Assembly: GCA_903850425.1 (NCBI GenBank)
Contig: CAINLR010000131.1
Coordinates: 1-64,000 of the forward strand
DNA length: 64,000 nt
Source: an uncultured Verrucomicrobia subdivision 3 bacterium
GTDB lineage: Bacteria; Verrucomicrobiota; Verrucomicrobiia; Limisphaerales; UBA11358
Reading direction: 5' to 3'
Shown: piece after piece, positions 60,572 to 64,000 of the stretch
How the letters are laid out: each line of letters begins with the position of its first letter
Numbering within the stretch: position 1 is the stretch's first letter
Position numbers and translations under genes: made by a program
The notes under the pieces: model-generated
What the model was told of the DNA's origin: nothing
Databases searched by the model: none
What the model saw: only the letters and a program-made list of their open reading frames with translations

Positions 60572-60751
60572 ATGAAATTGATCCTTTCACTTACCTGTCT
60601 CTTCACACTTCTCGCAACGAACGGTTGTATTGTTGCAGAAGGCGGCCACCGTCATGCCCGCTACGAACGTCATGATGAAGTCATCGTCACTTCCCCGGTC
60701 ATGGTCGTGCGCCCGCCCGTGGTCGTTGTGCCGGTGGTGCGGGTGCATTAA
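60572..60751 (+). CDS. 59-residue small lipoprotein
   Basis: Starts MKLILSLTCLFTLLATNGC, a clear lipoprotein signal with lipobox TNGC (Cys 19). The mature part is His/Arg-rich and then Val/Pro-rich (VVRPPVVVVPVVRVH). No family recognised. A variant of the regulatory motif, GGGTTATGCCCCAG, lies at about 60508-60521. Such short surface lipoproteins often accompany envelope-stress genes. Confidence 0.65.
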   Translation: MKLILSLTCLFTLLATNGCIVAEGGHRHARYERHDEVIVTSPVMVVRPPVVVVPVVRVH

Positions 60752-60839
60752 CGCGATTTCAAATGCGGCTGGCAGTCGCTTCGCTAAGTCGGCATCGGTG
60801 TCAGTCCGGGGATGAACCGCGGGGTTACCTTCCGGCCAG

Positions 60840-60857
60840 TAGGGTTACACCTGATAG
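60840..60857 (+). promoter_or_regulatory. TAGGGTTACACCTGATAG motif before the single-receiver gene
   Basis: The first 13 bases match the motif at 56466. It ends 35 bases before the ATG at 60893. The right half has diverged (CTGAT in place of CCCAT). Confidence 0.45.
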
Positions 60858-60892
60858 CATTCCATCGCTTGCCGGCGTTATGTTCTCGAATC

Positions 60893-61384
60893 ATGACAAC
60901 ACGCCTTTGTTCCTCTAACAGCCTCTCCGATCCATGCGCAGCGCTTTCGCGCGGTCGGATTCTGGTGGCGGATGACGAGCCGTTGATCCGCAATCTCAAT
61001 GCCGAAGTGTTGCTGGACGCCGGCTATCAGGTGGACGTCGCGGAAGATGGGGCGGTGGCTTGGGCCGCATTGCAGCTTTACTCTTATGACTTGCTCATCA
61101 CCGATAACGCCATGCCGAGTGTGTCCGGCTTGGAATTGATCAAGCAGCTCAAAGCCGCCGGCCTCGAGCTGCCGATCATCATGGCGACCGGCTCCCTGCC
61201 GGAGGCGGAATTCGCCCGCAGCCCCTGGCTCCAGCCAAACGCCGTGCTGCTCAAACCTTATACCTTGAACGGATTGCTGGGCGTGGTGAGAAATGTGCTC
61301 AACCACTTCGCGAGTGCGCCTCCGGCAATCGCAGCTTTGTCCGGCTGGCAACCCCAGTTGGTCGCCATCGGCCTGCGCCTCTGA
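60893..61384 (+). CDS. Single-domain response regulator (CheY-like receiver)
   Basis: 163 residues from MTTRLCSSNS. The receiver has the acidic pair in RILVADDEPL, phospho-acceptor Asp71 in LLITDNAMP, Thr in IMATGS and Lys in VLLKPYTLNG. There is no output domain. It lies two bases before a hybrid histidine kinase that has its own receiver, so phosphate relay between the two receivers through the kinase is plausible. The frame is open upstream to 60812 but the extra part reads through the regulatory motif. Confidence 0.87.
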   Translation: MTTRLCSSNSLSDPCAALSRGRILVADDEPLIRNLNAEVLLDAGYQVDVAEDGAVAWAALQLYSYDLLITDNAMPSVSGLELIKQLKAAGLELPIIMATGSLPEAEFARSPWLQPNAVLLKPYTLNGLLGVVRNVLNHFASAPPAIAALSGWQPQLVAIGLRL

Positions 61385-61386
61385 TC

Positions 61387-63546
61387 ATGAGCCCGGACCA
61401 GCCAGCCGAAAAACTTCCCGACCACGACACGCAGTGGGTGCAGGCGAAAACGCGCACGGAACAAGCCGACACGCGCACGGCCCAGGCGGCGACGCAGACG
61501 GAGCAGGACCAGACGCGCATCCAGCAGACAGAAACGCGAGCGGAACAGGCCAATACTCGTTCGGCGCAGGCCGAGATCCAACTGGAGCAGACGATTACTC
61601 AGACCGCGCAGACCGAGACGCGAACCGAACAAGCGAAGACTCACACAATGGAGCGGGCGCTCCGCGTGTCCGAATTGCGTTATCGCCGGTTATTCGAAGC
61701 CGCCCAGGATGGCATCCTGATTTTGGAGATCGAGTCGGGACAGGTCACCGATGTGAATCCTTATCTGATGCGGCTGCTGGGATTTTCCTATGCCGAGATG
61801 GTGGGGAAGACCGTCGGCGAACTGAGCCCGTTCACGGATCTGGTTTCCAACCAGGCCATGTTGGAACGCCTGCAAAAAGAAGGGTATGTCCGCTATGATG
61901 ACCTGCCGCTGGAAACCCGGGATGGCCGGCATATCGCCGTGGAGTTTGTCAGCAACGTCTATGAGGCCGGCGACCAATGCGTGATCCAATGCAACATCCG
62001 CGATATCACCAAACACAAGGCGGCGGATGCCGCTTTGAATTTGCTCGCGGCCATTGTCGCCTCTTCGGAGGACGCGATCATCGGCAAGGATTTGAACGGT
62101 CTCATCACCAGTTGGAATCACGGCGCGGAGAAGATCTTTGGCTATCTGGCCGGCGAAATGTTGGGGACTTCCATTCTGCGACTGTTGCCCGCCGACCGGC
62201 AGGAAGAGGAACTTCACATTTTGGAGCGAATCGCCCGGGGCGAAAGTGTGCAGCATTTTGAGACGTTGCGCCGGACCAAGGACGGTCGGCTGATTGCCGT
62301 ATCGGTTACTGCTTCACCGATCAAAGACGCCAGCGGCAAAGCGGTTGGCGTGTCAAAAGTGTTGCGCGACATCACCGTGAGCCAGAAGCTGGAGCAGCAA
62401 TTGCGGCAGTCGCAAAAGATCGAATCCATTGGCCAGCTTGCCGGCGGCATTGCCCATGACTTCAACAATATCTTGGCCGCCATGGTGGGGTATATCTACC
62501 TGGTCAAAATGGAGGCCAACGGTAACGCGGCCATCCATGAATATTTGGAAGAGATCACCAAAGCCACCCAACGGGCAACGGATCTGGTCACGCAAATTCT
62601 GACCTTCAGTCGCCAGCACAAGCCGGAGCGCGAAGCGGTTCAACTTAACGACCTCGTGTTGGAGGCGCTCAAGCTGTTACGCGCCAGCGTGCCGGCCTCT
62701 ATTCGAATTCAGACTGAGTTGACTGCGACCCCAACCGTGCTGGCCAACCCCACCGCGATTCACCAGGTGATCATGAATCTCGGCACCAATGCCTGGCACG
62801 CCATGCGTGACCAACAGGGAGTATTGGGCGTGACCATGAAAGTGATGGAGGTGGATGCCGACTTCGTCAAAACCCATCCTGACCTGCATTCCGGCCACTA
62901 TGTGCAGCTCTCGGTCAGTGACACCGGTTGCAGCATGGATCGCGCCACCCAGGAACGCATCTTCGATCCGTTCTTCACCACCAAGGCCGTGGGTGAAGGC
63001 ACGGGGCTCGGGCTGGCCGTGGTGCATGGCATCATGAAAAGCCATGACGGCAGCATTTCCGTTTACAGCCAGGTGGGCGCCGGCACCGTATTCCATCTGT
63101 ATTTTCCGGTGTTTGAAAGCGGCGCGGTCATTCCAGAAGTCGAAGTCATGCCCATTCCGCGCGGCGAGGGCGAACATGTCTTGTTCGTGGACGATGAAGC
63201 AGTGCTGGCCAACCTTGGCAAACGATTGCTCGAACGGCTGGGCTATTCCGTAACCGTGAAGACCAGTCCGCTCGAAGCGCTGGCGGCCGTGCAAGCCCAA
63301 CCCGACGCGTTTGCTCTGGTCATCACCGATTTGACCATGCCCGGCATGGACGGGGCCCAGCTTGGCCGCCAGTTGCTGCAACTCCAACCGCGTCTGCCCA
63401 TCATCTTGACCACCGGTTACAGCGGCGCGATGACCGCCGAGAAAGTCCGCCAACTGGGCTTTCGCGAACTGTTGAGCAAACCCAGCACCGGCCGGACTTT
63501 GGGCGAAGTCGTGTATCGCGCGCTGCATCCGGTGGCTGGCGCTTGA
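61387..63546 (+). CDS. Hybrid histidine kinase with two PAS domains and a receiver
   Basis: 719 residues. The first ~85 are a perfect-looking heptad array (TRTEQAD TRTAQAA TQTEQDQ ...), a long coiled coil. Two PAS domains follow (about 95-205 with YRRLFEAAQDGILILE; about 215-335 with SWNHGAEKIFGY), then HisKA with His357 in GGIAHDFNNILAAMVG, HATPase (VIMNLGTNAWHAM, DTGCSM, GEGTGLGLAVVHG) and a C-terminal receiver with Asp648 in VITDLTMPGMDG. There is no membrane segment, so it is a cytoplasmic sensor. It is coupled to the single receiver encoded just before it. Confidence 0.93.
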   Translation: MSPDQPAEKLPDHDTQWVQAKTRTEQADTRTAQAATQTEQDQTRIQQTETRAEQANTRSAQAEIQLEQTITQTAQTETRTEQAKTHTMERALRVSELRYRRLFEAAQDGILILEIESGQVTDVNPYLMRLLGFSYAEMVGKTVGELSPFTDLVSNQAMLERLQKEGYVRYDDLPLETRDGRHIAVEFVSNVYEAGDQCVIQCNIRDITKHKAADAALNLLAAIVASSEDAIIGKDLNGLITSWNHGAEKIFGYLAGEMLGTSILRLLPADRQEEELHILERIARGESVQHFETLRRTKDGRLIAVSVTASPIKDASGKAVGVSKVLRDITVSQKLEQQLRQSQKIESIGQLAGGIAHDFNNILAAMVGYIYLVKMEANGNAAIHEYLEEITKATQRATDLVTQILTFSRQHKPEREAVQLNDLVLEALKLLRASVPASIRIQTELTATPTVLANPTAIHQVIMNLGTNAWHAMRDQQGVLGVTMKVMEVDADFVKTHPDLHSGHYVQLSVSDTGCSMDRATQERIFDPFFTTKAVGEGTGLGLAVVHGIMKSHDGSISVYSQVGAGTVFHLYFPVFESGAVIPEVEVMPIPRGEGEHVLFVDDEAVLANLGKRLLERLGYSVTVKTSPLEALAAVQAQPDAFALVITDLTMPGMDGAQLGRQLLQLQPRLPIILTTGYSGAMTAEKVRQLGFRELLSKPSTGRTLGEVVYRALHPVAGA

Positions 63547-63579
63547 ACTATTGAGGCTCTCCCAATGGCGTGACGGAGC

Positions 63580-63595
63580 GCGGGCTTCAGCCCGC
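63580..63595. repeat. GCGGGCTTCAGCCCGC palindrome
   Basis: A perfect short palindrome 34 bp after the hybrid-kinase stop, followed by further CAGCCCGCT copies up to about 63640. It can act as a terminator hairpin and belongs to the same type as the palindromes near 191-318. Confidence 0.5.
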
Positions 63596-63645
63596 TTCAG
63601 CGACCAGTGGCACGCCGCGCCGCGAACGTTCAGCCCGCTGGTAGA

Positions 63646-63662
63646 TAGGGTAAACACCCCAT
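63646..63662 (+). promoter_or_regulatory. TAGGGTAAACACCCCAT motif near the window end
   Basis: Differs from the motif at 56466 by one inserted A and one substitution. It ends 35 bases before an ATG at 63698, the same distance as at 56466 and 60840. Confidence 0.45.
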
Positions 63663-63697
63663 AGCTCTCCACCAGAAGTATGTGGTTATCTGCTGTT

Positions 63698-63919
63698 ATG
63701 AAAGAACCAAGCTTCTTCCACCATCCGACGCCCGGCGAGATCCTGCCGCCGCCCAGCCCAAACTGGACTTGCCTCTTGATCCACTGGAGTGAAGCGGTCA
63801 TGGAGCCCATAGCGATTCAGCATCATGCTGCAATGCCGGCGGTCCAGTCGTGCGGCCGTCAATCACGCGCGCTGAGTGCGATTTGTTGCAACAACAGAAC
63901 CGAAGGGCCACCAATTTGA
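63698..63919 (+). CDS. Possible 73-residue protein of unknown function
   Basis: A frame from MKEPSFFHHPTPGEILPPPS to TGA at 63917-63919. The composition is odd (Pro, His, Cys) and no domain is recognised. The only positive evidence is its start, placed 35 bases after a regulatory motif that stands at this distance before other genes. It may be the degenerate start of a lost gene. The remaining bases to 64000 show nothing further. Confidence 0.3.
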   Translation: MKEPSFFHHPTPGEILPPPSPNWTCLLIHWSEAVMEPIAIQHHAAMPAVQSCGRQSRALSAICCNNRTEGPPI

Positions 63920-64000
63920 AAACTTCAGCGCGCCGGCGCCTAACAGGTTCGCCGATGATGGCCTTGGCGTTTTGCCTCGTTCCGCTTATCCATGGCCAGG

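Noticed and set aside
61438-61640. 21-bp periodic repeats resembling a CRISPR or satellite array
   Set aside because: They encode a regular seven-residue coiled-coil repeat at the start of the hybrid kinase; units vary and there are no spacers.

Overview
The window looks like part of a verrucomicrobial chromosome, probably Limisphaerales/Pedosphaeraceae-like. This is inferred, not proven. The basis is a giant autotransporter-associated beta-strand repeat protein paired with a prepilin-type protein, many secreted glycoside hydrolases and esterases without SusC/SusD, RCC1/Ig secreted proteins, TonB/ExbB/ExbD with LptE and BamD-like proteins (a diderm envelope), high GC, and many short palindromic intergenic repeats. 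No rRNA, tRNA or CRISPR array was recognised.

Layout. 1-125: end of an IS630-type transposase. 373-6306: GH29 fucosidase, a radical SAM protein, a divergent tonB-exbB-exbD-like set and asd. 6661-10500: secreted RCC1/Ig/VWA protein. 10778-20087: SNF2 helicase, then a rearranged segment in which the last codons of the helicase occur four times, separated by a toxin-antitoxin pair, a ~157-bp palindromic element, a triple-fused Wzz-type protein, a second Wzz-type protein with an unusual N-terminus, and PadR. 20262-26422: a small gene with a leader ORF and terminator, a Ser/Thr kinase, lptE and a bamD-like gene, zinc-ribbon proteins and a DEAD-box helicase.

26723-50474 is a single minus-strand block that reads as a locus for acetylated pectic galactan / rhamnogalacturonan I. 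It holds three GH2 enzymes, a GH53 endo-galactanase, a sialate-type O-acetylesterase, three GDSL/CE12-type acetylesterases, a PD40 propeller protein and a hypothetical secreted protein, followed by the 2324-residue beta-repeat protein and a pseudopilin. The expected order of action is: esterases remove acetyl groups, GH53 cuts beta-1,4-galactan, GH2 enzymes release galactose.

50590-63546 is on the plus strand: a type-4 uracil-DNA glycosylase, three tandem paralogous membrane-anchored proteins, a small lipoprotein, four tiny genes joined by stop/start overlaps, and a signalling cluster (ATPase-less kinase-like protein, full kinase, NarL-type regulator, single receiver, hybrid kinase). A GGGTTACACCCC-like motif lies upstream of several of these genes.

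The strongest theme outside the genes is palindromic or word-like repeats that have entered coding sequence: in-frame inside the SNF2 helicase and the uracil-DNA glycosylase, as most of the signal peptide of GH53, and at the N-termini of two esterases. With the repeated helicase 3' end, these are the best leads for something undescribed.
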